This document shows positions 45,404-54,392 of a DNA stretch of 64,000 bases, one piece after another. Each line of letters begins with the position of its first letter. Within the stretch, counting starts at the first letter, position 1. Source of the stretch: Nitrospira sp. (GTDB lineage Bacteria; Nitrospirota; Nitrospiria; Nitrospirales; Nitrospiraceae). The notes below the pieces were generated by a model. The model saw only the letters and a program-made list of their open reading frames with translations, was not told where the DNA came from and did not search any database. The stretch is from contig JAHBWU010000007.1 in assembly GCA_019636835.1 (NCBI GenBank), positions 20,030-84,029 on the forward strand, written 5' to 3'. The position numbers and the translations under genes were made by a program.

Positions 45404-47614
45404 ATGCCTCTTGAGATGACCGTTCAACAAGATGACCTCGATCGCCTCATTGCGGGCACACACTGGTCCCCTCATTCCATTCTTGGCGCACATGCCGCGA
45501 CGGTCGACGGCCGCCCTTATCTCGCGATCCGAGCCTGGCTACCCCAGATCAAAGATGCAGAGGTTGTATCCGACTCCATCCTCCGGCACATGACCCGCAT
45601 TGGTGAGGAGGGATTGTATGAGGCACTTCTTCCAGACGCAACACCAGCGCCGTCCTACAAGCTTCGCCTCACACATCACGACGGCACCGTTGCCGAAATA
45701 CATGATCCCTATGCATTCCCCCCGCTGTTGACGGATTATGAATTGCACCTCTTTGCCGAAGGAACCCTGTACAAGGCCTACGACAGTTTCGGCGCCCATC
45801 TCCGCACAGTCGAGGGCGTCTGCGGAGTTCATTTTGTGGTGTGGGCTCCCAATGCCGCCCGCGTGAGCATCATCGGCGATTTCAATGGATGGAATGGTCT
45901 CTGCCATCCCATGACAAGTCGGGGATCTACCGGGCTCTGGGAACTCTTCATTCCCGAACTACCGGAAGGTACCCTCTACAAATATGAAATCCGGTCACGC
46001 GAACATACCGCCCCGTTGCTGAAAGCAGATCCCTACGCCGTCGCGAGCGAGCTCCGCCCACGGACTGCCTCGATCGTACGTGACTTGTCCACCTATACCT
46101 GGCACGACGGCGCGTGGATGTCGGCTCGATCAGAATGGGATCCGTTGACCGCTCCCCTCTCCATCTATGAAGTCCATCTCGGGTCATGGATGCGAGTGCC
46201 GGAGGAGAACAATCGTTGGCTCACCTATGAAGAACTCGCGGCGAAGCTGATCCCCTACGCAACGGAACTGGGCTACACACACCTCGAACTCATGCCGGTG
46301 ACGGAACACCCGTTCGATGGATCATGGGGGTATCAAGCGACAGGCTACTTTGCAGCCACCAGCCGATACGGAGATCCCAAGGGGTTCATGGCGTTCGTGG
46401 ACGCCGCTCACCAAGCCGGTCTCGGTGTGATCATGGACTGGGCTCCCGCACACTTTCCAGACGATCCCCATGGATTGGCGTTGTTCGACGGGACACACCT
46501 CTACGACCATGCCGATCCGCGCCTCGGCTATCATCCCGATTGGCACAGCCGGATCTTCAATTATGACCGAGCCGAGGTGCGCACCTTCCTATTGAACAGC
46601 GCGCTCTTCTGGTTGGACAAGTACCACATCGACGGATTACGCGTAGACGCCGTGGCATCAATGCTCTACCTCGACTACGGCCGAAAGTCCGGAGAATGGA
46701 TTCCAAATGAGTTCGGCGGCAATGAAAACCTCGGAGCCGTCTCGCTCTTAAAAGAACTCAACGTCCTCATCCACCGAGAATTCCCTGGAGCCGTCACGAT
46801 CGCGGAGGAGTCCACGGCCTGGCCCGGTGTGTCTCGGCCGACCTATACAGGCGGGCTCGGCTTTACGTTCAAGTGGAACATGGGATGGATGCACGACATG
46901 CTGACCTTTTTCCAATACGATCCGATTTACCGTCGGTTCCATCAAAATCAAATTACGTTCGGTCTGCTCTATGCCTTCAGCGAGAATTTCATCCTCGCCC
47001 TCTCTCATGACGAAGTGGTCCACGGCAAACGAACCTTGCTGGACAAAATGCCCGGCGATGTGTGGCAGCGGTTTGCAAACCTTCGGCTACTCTATGGCTA
47101 TATGTACAGCCATCCCGGCAAAAAAATGCTCTTCATGGGTGGAGAATTCGGCCAGTGGCTGGAATGGAATCATGACACCAGCTTGGATTGGCATCTCTGC
47201 GAAGAGGAGCCGCATCATGGCTTGCAACGTCTGATCCGAGACTTGAATCACATCTACCGCGAAGAACCGGCGTTGCACGAGGTCGACTTTGACTGGAGCG
47301 GATTTCAGTGGATCGACTTCAGCGACGCCGACAACTCCGTCATCGTCTACCTTCGAAAGGCAAAAAGCACGCAAGCGGCCATCGTTTGCCTGTGTAACTT
47401 CACACCCGTACCCCGCCACGGTTACCACATCGGCGTTCCAGAACCGGGTTGGTATCGGGAGTTGATCAACACCGATGGGATCGCCTACGGAGGCAGCAAC
47501 CTGGGAAATGGCGGCGGTGTTCATGCTGTTGAAACATCGAGCCACGGATTTCCTTACTCGCTGACTCTCACCCTCCCTCCCCTCTCAGTCCTGATGCTGA
47601 AACGACACGGATAG
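45404..47614 (+). CDS. glgB: 1,4-alpha-glucan branching enzyme (GH13)
   Basis: The 736-residue length equals that of two-N-domain GlgB enzymes. N-terminal CBM48 modules come first (HSILGAHAA, then VHFVVWAPNAARVSIIGDFN), followed by the catalytic barrel: ELMPVTEHPFDGSWGYQ, DGLRVDAVASMLYLDY with the nucleophile aspartate, AEESTAWPGVSRP with the acid/base glutamate, and ALSHDEVVHGK. It adds alpha-1,6 branches to glycogen. AGGATAATGCG precedes the ATG. It is 34 kb from glgA, so the glycogen genes are not clustered. Confidence 0.96.
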   Translation: MPLEMTVQQDDLDRLIAGTHWSPHSILGAHAATVDGRPYLAIRAWLPQIKDAEVVSDSILRHMTRIGEEGLYEALLPDATPAPSYKLRLTHHDGTVAEIHDPYAFPPLLTDYELHLFAEGTLYKAYDSFGAHLRTVEGVCGVHFVVWAPNAARVSIIGDFNGWNGLCHPMTSRGSTGLWELFIPELPEGTLYKYEIRSREHTAPLLKADPYAVASELRPRTASIVRDLSTYTWHDGAWMSARSEWDPLTAPLSIYEVHLGSWMRVPEENNRWLTYEELAAKLIPYATELGYTHLELMPVTEHPFDGSWGYQATGYFAATSRYGDPKGFMAFVDAAHQAGLGVIMDWAPAHFPDDPHGLALFDGTHLYDHADPRLGYHPDWHSRIFNYDRAEVRTFLLNSALFWLDKYHIDGLRVDAVASMLYLDYGRKSGEWIPNEFGGNENLGAVSLLKELNVLIHREFPGAVTIAEESTAWPGVSRPTYTGGLGFTFKWNMGWMHDMLTFFQYDPIYRRFHQNQITFGLLYAFSENFILALSHDEVVHGKRTLLDKMPGDVWQRFANLRLLYGYMYSHPGKKMLFMGGEFGQWLEWNHDTSLDWHLCEEEPHHGLQRLIRDLNHIYREEPALHEVDFDWSGFQWIDFSDADNSVIVYLRKAKSTQAAIVCLCNFTPVPRHGYHIGVPEPGWYRELINTDGIAYGGSNLGNGGGVHAVETSSHGFPYSLTLTLPPLSVLMLKRHG

Positions 47615-47708
47615 CGGGCACACGTCAATCCTACGGCCTGATTCTCATTTCAACATGATCGACGTTCGCTACGATGTGCGCGTTATTTGGAAGAGATGCG
47701 ACTGGAAC

Positions 47709-48284
47709 TTACCAATGCCGGAAGGGGCCGGAATCCAGATGCACGTAGCTCGAGCGTTTGTAGAAGCCGACACCGCCGTACCGCAGTTCGAGGGCGGCTT
47801 GTCGAAGCTTCGTAGGAGAAATACCAGGGATGAGAAGATCCATCGCCTGTCCCTGCATGTGCAAGCTGTTCCTGGCGACACGTCGGTCTGTCCGCACCAA
47901 CATGGCATTGTACTCGGGAGACCGAAAGCCGGAAATCACATGGATTTCTTGCTGAGTGCCAAGCTTCTTCCGCACCAAATTCACGTGCTCCAGTACACGG
48001 ACATCGATCGCCCCCACTTCACCCGTGTAATGGCAGCGCAGAAGGTAATTCACATCGTCGAGCGCCGCAAGGTCATAGGTCCCGGCTTCGTCTCGGTAGG
48101 TGACATCCAACCGCTCATTGGTCCGCACGTTCACCAACGTCAACCTGCCTTCCGGCAGCTCACGAGCCTGCGCCGGCTGTGGACCAGCCAATCGTCCACT
48201 CAGCAATAGTGTCCCCGTCAAGGAAACCTGAAGAAACGCTCGCCGGGTCCAGGCCCATTTGGACTGATCTTCTGTAGTGTTCAC
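47709..48284 (-). CDS. Tat-exported DUF882/YcbK-type peptidase-like protein
   Basis: The N-terminus has a twin-arginine signal (TRRAFLQVSLTGTLLLSG), so the folded protein should be exported. The domain matches DUF882/MepK-type M15 metallopeptidases, which can cut peptidoglycan cross-links: SGFRSPEYNAMLVR, then HMQGQAMDLLIPG (His and Asp ligands) and SSYVHLDSGPFRHW (His). At 191 residues it is of normal length. It is divergent from the response-regulator gene and converges with glgB. Confidence 0.87.
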   Translation of the reverse strand: MNTTEDQSKWAWTRRAFLQVSLTGTLLLSGRLAGPQPAQARELPEGRLTLVNVRTNERLDVTYRDEAGTYDLAALDDVNYLLRCHYTGEVGAIDVRVLEHVNLVRKKLGTQQEIHVISGFRSPEYNAMLVRTDRRVARNSLHMQGQAMDLLIPGISPTKLRQAALELRYGGVGFYKRSSYVHLDSGPFRHW

Positions 48285-48639
48285 TGAAGCGGCTCCTCCG
48301 AAGAATGGACAGTGATTATTGAAAGAACTTTTGGCCTTTTAACAAAAATCCCAAATTGGGTCAAACAGTTTTGTCCCTAGAGGGTGCTAAATAGGCTTCT
48401 CACGTCTTAAATTGTATGCTTATGCATCCATCTTCACATTAACGACGTATGTATTACCCTTCGAAATCTAAATAAAATACAGATGAGATGGTCAGATCAG
48501 AGTCTTGCGGTTGTCGTAAACACATGAGGCCAATCGGACTCATCTTTATTTCACCTCTTGCACCTATTCCAGAAATCATTTTCTTTCTAGACTGTATCGT
48601 GGGGGCCAGGTAAGATCAGAAAAAATCAGTAGAGCATGT
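48285..48639. other. Divergent intergenic region, 355 bp
   Basis: This AT-richer gap lies between the Tat-exported protein gene and the response-regulator gene. It contains a short perfect palindrome CCCAAATTGGG (48350-48360), which could be an operator. I see no open frame, tRNA or convincing promoter pair. The response-regulator ATG is preceded only by a weak AGTAGAG. Confidence 0.45.
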
Positions 48640-49002
48640 ATGGCAACCATTCTAGTCATTGACGACGAACAATCCATCCGAGGACTGCTGAAAGAGGTCC
48701 TTGTCAAGGCAGGACACCGCGTGCTTGAAGCAGAGGATGGACGCAAAGGACTCACGCTCTACCAGAATGAGTCGGTCGACCTTGTGATCATGGACCTGTT
48801 GATGCCGGAAACGGACGGCCTTGAGGCAACTCTTCAACTCACCCGCGAATATCTCGACGCCAAAGTGATCGCCATCACAGGAGCGCAAGGCGACCATAAC
48901 TTTCTGGACGTCGCCAAGCTCTTCGGTGCGCGTCGCGCCTTTGAAAAGCCGTTCGACATCAACAAGCTCCTTGAAGCGGTGAAAGAAGAACTCGTAGCCT
49001 AA
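48640..49002 (+). CDS. Single-domain response regulator (CheY-like)
   Basis: A 120-residue receiver domain with no output domain. The acidic pair is in VIDDEQS near the start, the phospho-acceptor aspartate in LVIMDLLMPETDG (about residue 50), the switch Thr in AITGAQG and the lysine in FEKPFD. It would pass phosphate or act by protein contact. No histidine kinase lies in the window. It is followed by a VanZ-family gene after 65 bp on the same strand. Confidence 0.9.
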   Translation: MATILVIDDEQSIRGLLKEVLVKAGHRVLEAEDGRKGLTLYQNESVDLVIMDLLMPETDGLEATLQLTREYLDAKVIAITGAQGDHNFLDVAKLFGARRAFEKPFDINKLLEAVKEELVA

Positions 49003-49067
49003 ATAAGAGAAGACTCTCCTCTCTCACTCCCATTGAGATAATCATTCAGGCTTTGGGATAATCGCGC

Positions 49068-49565
49068 ATGGGCGTCGAGGCACCTCGAAAGATTATGCAC
49101 TTCACATGGCTGCAACCAAAGAACGTGGTTCTCTGGTTCTTACTGGTAGTCCTCTCAATTGCTCCCCTATTCCCATTGAGCAATTATGTGGGACACCCGC
49201 ACTGGGACCTCATTCGTTGGATTCCCTTTCAAGACTTCTCTCTTTCCAGGAACATGCTGAAAGACGTCATCGGCAATATCCTTTGGTTCATGATGTTCGG
49301 ATACCTGTTACGCTACCAACTGAATGAGGGTTCGGTCCCACTCCGGGCCATTGCAACAATCATCGTCGTCGCGAGCGGTATCTCGCTTTCGATTGAATTC
49401 TTCCAAGTCTTCTGCCACAACCGCATCCCTTCAACGACAGACGTGATATGTAATGTACTCGGTGCCAGTATCGGCGGGTACTTTGCTGAGAAACAGCGTG
49501 CCACAGCTGCTACGGGGCTAGCTTATGCGATTATCAAAAGCGATGGCTCAAAAACGCTTCGATAG
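49068..49565 (+). CDS. VanZ-family membrane protein
   Basis: A 165-residue protein with four hydrophobic helices. LKDVIGNILWFMMFGYLLRY and SIEFFQVFCHNRIPSTTDVICNVLG match the VanZ-like domain, with the typical E-x-x-Q and R-x-x-x-x-D-x-x-x-N residues. VanZ proteins affect envelope glycans or teicoplanin resistance in some species, but the role here is unknown. Either the ATG at 49068 or the one nine codons later could be the start. It converges with the gene ending at 49580. Confidence 0.85.
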   Translation: MGVEAPRKIMHFTWLQPKNVVLWFLLVVLSIAPLFPLSNYVGHPHWDLIRWIPFQDFSLSRNMLKDVIGNILWFMMFGYLLRYQLNEGSVPLRAIATIIVVASGISLSIEFFQVFCHNRIPSTTDVICNVLGASIGGYFAEKQRATAATGLAYAIIKSDGSKTLR

Positions 49566-49579
49566 AGTGGCCATTCCAA

Positions 49580-50434
49580 TTACGGTCGTACACTCAGTGT
49601 TTTTCTCGCCAGACCGCGCATCATAGCCGGATCGTTGTATCCCACTTCACTGAGGGCGTCCATCAAGTGCAGGCCCTTCGAGGATACCAAGTCCTTCGCC
49701 TTGACGTAGTTCCTTTCGCTAAACCGCGCCACAGCCGGCTGACCGTTCACGATCTGGCAAGCTAACACCTCGCCATTCACTTCGAGCGTCCCACCCTGCT
49801 CGATCAGCGTTTTGGCCTGAGCGATGCTGATGCCGTGGAGTTCGGCAAAATCTTGTAATCCCCCGGTCTCGACGAGCCGGCCATCCGGCATGATGCAGAG
49901 CCGCTTGAAATGCGGAGACCAGTCCTTTCGGAAATCGATGTATTTGATCACGCCGCCTTTAGCGACGGCGTGATCCAACGCTCGGTAATCCAGGCCAAAA
50001 TTTTTCTGCTGCAGTCTGGCTTGCAGTTCGCCCGGTAGCGTCCTCCGAAAGACCTCCCACGCTGCATCAAGAAGAGGTATCGCTCTGGTCCGAGCCAATT
50101 GCTCTGCTTCTGTAAATTGCATCAGGTCCAATATCCAGGTTTGTTTGGGCATCAGTCCGGAATGGTCTATCCAGCAGGCAAACAACCCTCGCGTGAGGAT
50201 GCCTCCGACTTCTGGATACACATAGGTTCCTCCTTCAGTCAGCAAGGTTGTCATCATCTCAAATGACACATGGTAACTTTCAGCAAGGATCTTAGCGTGT
50301 GCCGGAAGGTCCTCCGGCTCTGTCATCGCACACACGGTTACATTTCCGGGAGCGTCGAACTCTGAATAGTCCTCGACGATGTTATAGAGCACCGTCCGCT
50401 TCGGCTTGTCGGCCTTCTTCTTGATTTTGAACAT
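49580..50434 (-). CDS. Conserved-looking cytoplasmic protein of unknown function
   Basis: A 284-residue soluble protein that I do not recognise. It has no signal peptide, membrane helix or known motif. It begins with a lysine-rich segment (MFKIKKKADKPKRT) and contains WILDLMQFTEAEQLARTR and KYIDFRKDWSPHFKRLCIMP. GAGGTAGCTC before the ATG is a good ribosome site, which supports a real gene. It lies 24 bp downstream of the SagB-type gene on the same strand, so the two may work together. Confidence 0.65.
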   Translation of the reverse strand: MFKIKKKADKPKRTVLYNIVEDYSEFDAPGNVTVCAMTEPEDLPAHAKILAESYHVSFEMMTTLLTEGGTYVYPEVGGILTRGLFACWIDHSGLMPKQTWILDLMQFTEAEQLARTRAIPLLDAAWEVFRRTLPGELQARLQQKNFGLDYRALDHAVAKGGVIKYIDFRKDWSPHFKRLCIMPDGRLVETGGLQDFAELHGISIAQAKTLIEQGGTLEVNGEVLACQIVNGQPAVARFSERNYVKAKDLVSSKGLHLMDALSEVGYNDPAMMRGLARKTLSVRP

Positions 50435-50458
50435 GAGCTACCTCACGGCCATCGAGTC

Positions 50459-52219
50459 TTATGAACGAGACTGCAGATGGTGGTACGGCGGCAAGGTCTG
50501 CAACCTTCGATCTTCCACCGGCCCACCGATCGTGAAATGATAAAGCGATTGCAAGGTTAAATTTTTGATCGCAACGATCTCGTGGACCGGATCATCGAAA
50601 AAGCAACCGATTCCCGTCGCCCGCACTCCTGCCGCTTCCGCTTCCAGATACAAGACCTGCCCAAGCAATCCTGCTTCCCAAAACATGCGGGGATACCACC
50701 AGGCGCCTCGTTCCCGCAAGGTCCCTTCGAACTCAGCCAACATGCCGAACGAAAAGGCACTGTCGCCGGCAATGTCCTGATGGCAACTCACCTGGGCGGC
50801 AAGTTTTCTGGCATCACCTTCCAGCAACCAATACAGAGGCAGGCCGGAGGGACAGCCAGGAGCAGTGGTCCAGGTCAATTCAGGATTCATAGACTGCTGA
50901 ACGAATGCCAACTTTCTGCTATCCCGCACGAGAAAATACAATCCTGGCGTAAGCCCGTCCACGCGATGGACAAATATCAACGGATGAATGACCGGATCAT
51001 AGGGCCACACATCCCACGGCATCGGCCGTTCCAGGTGTGGACGGTCGGTCCACGGCATGACCCGCTGCATCATATGGAAGAACGTCGCAGAAGAAATCGA
51101 CGTCTTGCCGTCAAACGCAACCGCGCTTCGACGCCGGCGAATGATGTGCCCGGCCGCGGGACTGACATCGTTCGTCATTCGTGAAGCGTGAAGCGTATCG
51201 GATGGGAGTAACGGTTTTGTTTGAAGGCAAATCATCGGTCTATCGGCCTGTCGTTTCCATGAAGCCTCAGCTGCATCGTCGATGATGTCCCAATGGACGC
51301 CATGTTCGCGACTCAACCGATTCGCTTTCCCCCGCCAACTTCGGGCCGCCAAATCTTTCACAATGGTCGCATCGAGGAACAACGGCATTTCCGAATGCTC
51401 TTGCTTCACGTTTTCAGCCGGCCAAACCACCGCCAGACAGTCAGGGTGTTCTGGTTCTGCCTCTCCAAAATCTTCCCTGCGATCTGTCCCCAGTAGCATC
51501 GCCACCGTGTCTTGATCCACGTCATCCAACAAGACCATGTTCCAACCCAGCGTCGCGGCGGCGATCCGCGCGCTGCCAATCGCATGACCCACATCGTGAT
51601 TGCAATAGCGGAACGCCCGTTCGCCGTACTTCCAGGCTTCGCGCCAATGAATCGACGTGAGCCCAAAGAGGAAAGCATCTGGATGAAAGGGTTCCAGCAA
51701 ACGTTCAACTAGATCAACACAAAACTCTGCCCGCCGTTCGAGTCCATGTTCTTTCGGTGCATAGTGATACAGCCCCGGCTTCAGATCAAGCCCCTTCGTC
51801 TGACGCAAGACCACATAGCCTTCGGTTGGATGTAAGTTGCCGGACGATGGATTGCTTCTCAGCGCCCATTCAGATTCTCCTGCCTTCTTCCAAGCCGACA
51901 GCGCCAGGGCAAATTCGAAAAATCGAGAAAGAGTTCGCACGTTCACAGGCCGAGAGGGAACGGCTCCTCGTTCGTAAATCGCTTGATAAGAAGGTGACAG
52001 TGGCTCTTCATCCGGCTTGAGCAATGGAAGGGAGATTAGCTGAGCCCCCTCAAATCGCCGGAACGGATCAGGCTGATTTGTCCAATCAAGATATCCCAGG
52101 GAGCGGGCATAGCGGTTAAAATGGTGCTTGGTCCTGATGTGGTAATTGATGACCTGATCGACGGAATCGATCGAAGCCGGCTCTGGGCTTGTACAAGGAA
52201 TTTGGTTCTCGGTGCTCAT
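50459..52219 (-). CDS. SagB/ThcOx-type double nitroreductase
   Basis: A 586-residue protein with two nitroreductase-like FMN domains. The first (about 95-330) shows LRSNPSSGNLHPTEGYVVL and YCNHDVGHAIGSARIAAATL. The second (about 355-580) shows IIRRRRSAVAFDGK and the late GQVLYLEAEAAGVRATGIGC. SagB-type enzymes oxidise azolines in peptide natural products, but no YcaO, precursor peptide or transporter is nearby, so its substrate is unclear. The linker near residues 340-350 (DTLHASRMTND) is encoded by a GTGAAGC repeat. No good ribosome site precedes the chosen ATG. Confidence 0.82.
   Translation of the reverse strand: MSTENQIPCTSPEPASIDSVDQVINYHIRTKHHFNRYARSLGYLDWTNQPDPFRRFEGAQLISLPLLKPDEEPLSPSYQAIYERGAVPSRPVNVRTLSRFFEFALALSAWKKAGESEWALRSNPSSGNLHPTEGYVVLRQTKGLDLKPGLYHYAPKEHGLERRAEFCVDLVERLLEPFHPDAFLFGLTSIHWREAWKYGERAFRYCNHDVGHAIGSARIAAATLGWNMVLLDDVDQDTVAMLLGTDRREDFGEAEPEHPDCLAVVWPAENVKQEHSEMPLFLDATIVKDLAARSWRGKANRLSREHGVHWDIIDDAAEASWKRQADRPMICLQTKPLLPSDTLHASRMTNDVSPAAGHIIRRRRSAVAFDGKTSISSATFFHMMQRVMPWTDRPHLERPMPWDVWPYDPVIHPLIFVHRVDGLTPGLYFLVRDSRKLAFVQQSMNPELTWTTAPGCPSGLPLYWLLEGDARKLAAQVSCHQDIAGDSAFSFGMLAEFEGTLRERGAWWYPRMFWEAGLLGQVLYLEAEAAGVRATGIGCFFDDPVHEIVAIKNLTLQSLYHFTIGGPVEDRRLQTLPPYHHLQSRS
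51177..51195. repeat. GTGAAGC heptad repeat inside the SagB-type gene
   Basis: ATTC followed by two tandem GTGAAGC units and a G. The same 19 bases occur inverted at 52842-52860, in the gap before the TPR gene. Here they fall in the coding sequence of the linker between the two nitroreductase domains, without breaking the frame (read as TLHASRMT on the minus strand). Confidence 0.7.
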
Positions 52220-52360
52220 CAAGAGATGTATGCAGTCTACAGAGCCTCCGCCCATAATGTAAATCTATGACCTGAGCGACAAGACACATTGACCTCTTTT
52301 CCTCTATCCCAGTATCCTCCAGGTTGCTTGTAATACTCATTGTGCGAAATACGAGGTTCT

Positions 52361-52783
52361 ATGAGGTTTGACCCAGCTTTGGCCGCGCAAACAGCGTTCA
52401 AAGAGTCTAAGGACGAACTCGGTTCCGATTGGGACCGCGCTGTTGAGCTGGAAGAAATGTTTTCATCCAATGCCGGTACAACCGCGCGGGAGGCCTATGA
52501 GGGTTTGCTTGCCTTGGCCCAACAGCATCCCAACGCTTCCTCGTTTCAGGCTTTCTGCATCTACATTACCTGGCAGCAGGTGACGGAAGAGACGATCGCG
52601 CGTCATTTCGAGACAGGCCTAAAGCTGTGCGAAGCGTACCTCGCATCTCGTGAAGCGCGAACAGAACGAGATGTTGAACAGATCGAAGAGCTATACGGTT
52701 CATTCAAGGCTGGGTTGGGACTGGAAGAAGAGGACGAGATCCAGGACGAATACAAGCGAGACACGCCGAAGGGGGGAGACTAA
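52361..52783 (+). CDS. Small helical acidic protein of unknown function
   Basis: A 140-residue, almost entirely helical acidic protein with TPR-like character (AREAYEGLLALAQQHPNASS) and a highly charged tail (LEEEDEIQDEYKRD). The ATG at 52361 follows ACGAGG; an in-frame upstream start at 52340 lacks a site. It is divergent from the SagB-type gene and is followed on the same strand by a larger TPR gene, suggesting a shared complex. I do not recognise a family. Confidence 0.55.
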   Translation: MRFDPALAAQTAFKESKDELGSDWDRAVELEEMFSSNAGTTAREAYEGLLALAQQHPNASSFQAFCIYITWQQVTEETIARHFETGLKLCEAYLASREARTERDVEQIEELYGSFKAGLGLEEEDEIQDEYKRDTPKGGD

Positions 52784-52790
52784 CTTAAGC

Positions 52791-52870
52791 CGTATCTCGT
52801 GAAGCATCGTTCATATTTCGCTTCGGACACGGCTCATCCCGCGCTTCACGCTTCACGAATACCGCTTCAC
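52791..52870. repeat. GTGAAGC heptad cluster in the gap before the TPR gene
   Basis: One GTGAAGC (52799-52805) and three inverted units GCTTCAC (52843, 52850 and 52864, all in 7-base register) flank about 37 bases. The outer part CGTATCTCGTGAAGC nearly mirrors GCTTCACGAATACCG, so a hairpin is possible. The 19-base stretch at 52842-52860 also occurs inverted at 51177. ATCTCGTGAAGC recurs inside the preceding gene at 52645. Confidence 0.65.
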
Positions 52871-52877
52871 GACTCCC

Positions 52878-53642
52878 ATGGCCGATAACCATAAACATCG
52901 CGCACGGATTTTTCTCCATCGCGGCGATCTGGTACAGGCTCGCGCTGCCTGGGAGACGGCTGTGGCTGATGACCGAATGGCCGGCGGTCAGCAAGCACTG
53001 TCTGATTCTCTCGGGAACCTCGGCAACACCTGTGCACTCATGAACGATTTCCCATGTGCGGAACAGTGCTATCGGGAGGTTCTCCAGATCCAACGGACCG
53101 AGCGCAATCTCACCGCCGTGGCTCATACCTTGGTCAACCTTGGTAACCTGCACATCGCAACCGACCACCCGGAGAAAGCGCATCCCTACTACCTGGAAGC
53201 CATGGATCTTCTGCGCCAATTACAAGACAACCGCGGACTCGGGATTCTTTATACCAACCTGGCGCTGCAAGAGGCCCGCGGCAGTCAATGGGATCAAGCC
53301 GTCGCCTCATTCAAACAAGCGCTCGATCATCATCGGGTGGTCGGCAACGAGGAAGGACTCGCCGTCACCTATAGCCAGCTCGGCAAATGTTACCTCGATC
53401 AGGGAGACCTCACGAGAGCCGAACGCTGCCTGAACAACGCCTCGGAGCATTACATCAAGCTCGGCAACGAACCGGCTGAGGCCGCGGTGCTCCGTCTTCT
53501 CGCGCAGGTTTACGAGACCCGACAGGATGCCGTCTCCGCTCTACGATGCCTCGCGCGTGTGGTGGCGCTCGACGAACGCTATGCGTTGCCGGAACTTCAA
53601 GCCGACTCCGCCCATCTCTCCAGACTCGGTCCATCCAGATAG
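52878..53642 (+). CDS. Tetratricopeptide-repeat protein
   Basis: A 254-residue protein made of about five or six TPR units covering residues 10-240, for example LSDSLGNLGNTCALMNDFPC, VAHTLVNLGNLHIATDHPEK, LGILYTNLALQEARGSQWDQ and LAVTYSQLGKCYLDQGDLTR. There is no signal peptide, so it is probably a cytoplasmic scaffold. It follows a smaller helical gene and the heptad repeat cluster. The partner is unknown. The start ATG is the first in frame after the repeat. Confidence 0.85.
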   Translation: MADNHKHRARIFLHRGDLVQARAAWETAVADDRMAGGQQALSDSLGNLGNTCALMNDFPCAEQCYREVLQIQRTERNLTAVAHTLVNLGNLHIATDHPEKAHPYYLEAMDLLRQLQDNRGLGILYTNLALQEARGSQWDQAVASFKQALDHHRVVGNEEGLAVTYSQLGKCYLDQGDLTRAERCLNNASEHYIKLGNEPAEAAVLRLLAQVYETRQDAVSALRCLARVVALDERYALPELQADSAHLSRLGPSR

Positions 53643-53776
53643 TCCTTTTCGACCTCGTACGCCGTCCGATTCTGGACAGAATCCGATCCTCTGCTACCTT
53701 TGAGGCAGCACACCTGGACGCCTGTTGATCAAGTTTCACCTCACACAAACCGACAGGATACTGACGTGGAGACAGT

Positions 53777-54379
53777 ATGATTTCGCTCGCTCGACGGTTC
53801 ATGGCCCTGGTACTCGGAACGATGATGACGGCGTCCTTCGTCCAAGCTGCAGACGTCTCCCCTACGATCACCGTCGGCACCCAGGAAGTCGGACTCACCG
53901 CCGGGTATTTGTTTTCTCACCGACTAACCCACCTTCACACGACCAAACAACATGGACCGGCGTTGATGCCGTCGTGGATGATGACCATCACCGATCCTAT
54001 CGGCGACGGCTGGTACCGAGGACAGGTCTCGCTCGGCGCAGAGATGCTCTATCTCGAGTTCCGAGAACCTTTGCTCACACATGGCATCGGATTCAACCCA
54101 AGAATCAAATACACGTTCGTTGCCTTAGGTCGTATCCGTCCATACCTGGAATTCGCGGGCGGGCCGTTCTGGACAGATCTCGGTGGTCGTATTCGTGAGC
54201 AAGCCAATGAGTTCAACTTCGTCCTCACGGGAGGTGTGGGCGTATCATGGTTTCTTACGCCGCAACTCGCCTTCAATGCGGGCTATCGGTTCCATCATAT
54301 TTCCAACGCCGGCACGGCCTTTCCTAATCTTGGGCTGAATGCGAGTTTGCCCTTTGCAGGATTTTCATTCTATTTCTGA
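53777..54379 (+). CDS. PagL-like lipid A deacylase family protein
   Basis: A 200-residue outer-membrane beta-barrel with a signal peptide cleaved near AQAA-DVSP (residues 24-26). PagL removes the 3-O acyl chain of lipid A. The motif HISNAG with His174 and Ser176 is present, but the position 12 residues after the serine, where Pseudomonas PagL has the catalytic glutamate, holds Asn188 (in NLGLNAS). The protein may use another residue, or be inactive. It ends in F like most barrels. GGAGACAGT precedes the ATG. A lipoprotein gene follows after 13 bp. Confidence 0.8.
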   Translation: MISLARRFMALVLGTMMTASFVQAADVSPTITVGTQEVGLTAGYLFSHRLTHLHTTKQHGPALMPSWMMTITDPIGDGWYRGQVSLGAEMLYLEFREPLLTHGIGFNPRIKYTFVALGRIRPYLEFAGGPFWTDLGGRIREQANEFNFVLTGGVGVSWFLTPQLAFNAGYRFHHISNAGTAFPNLGLNASLPFAGFSFYF

Positions 54380-54392
54380 GGAGACGGCGATC

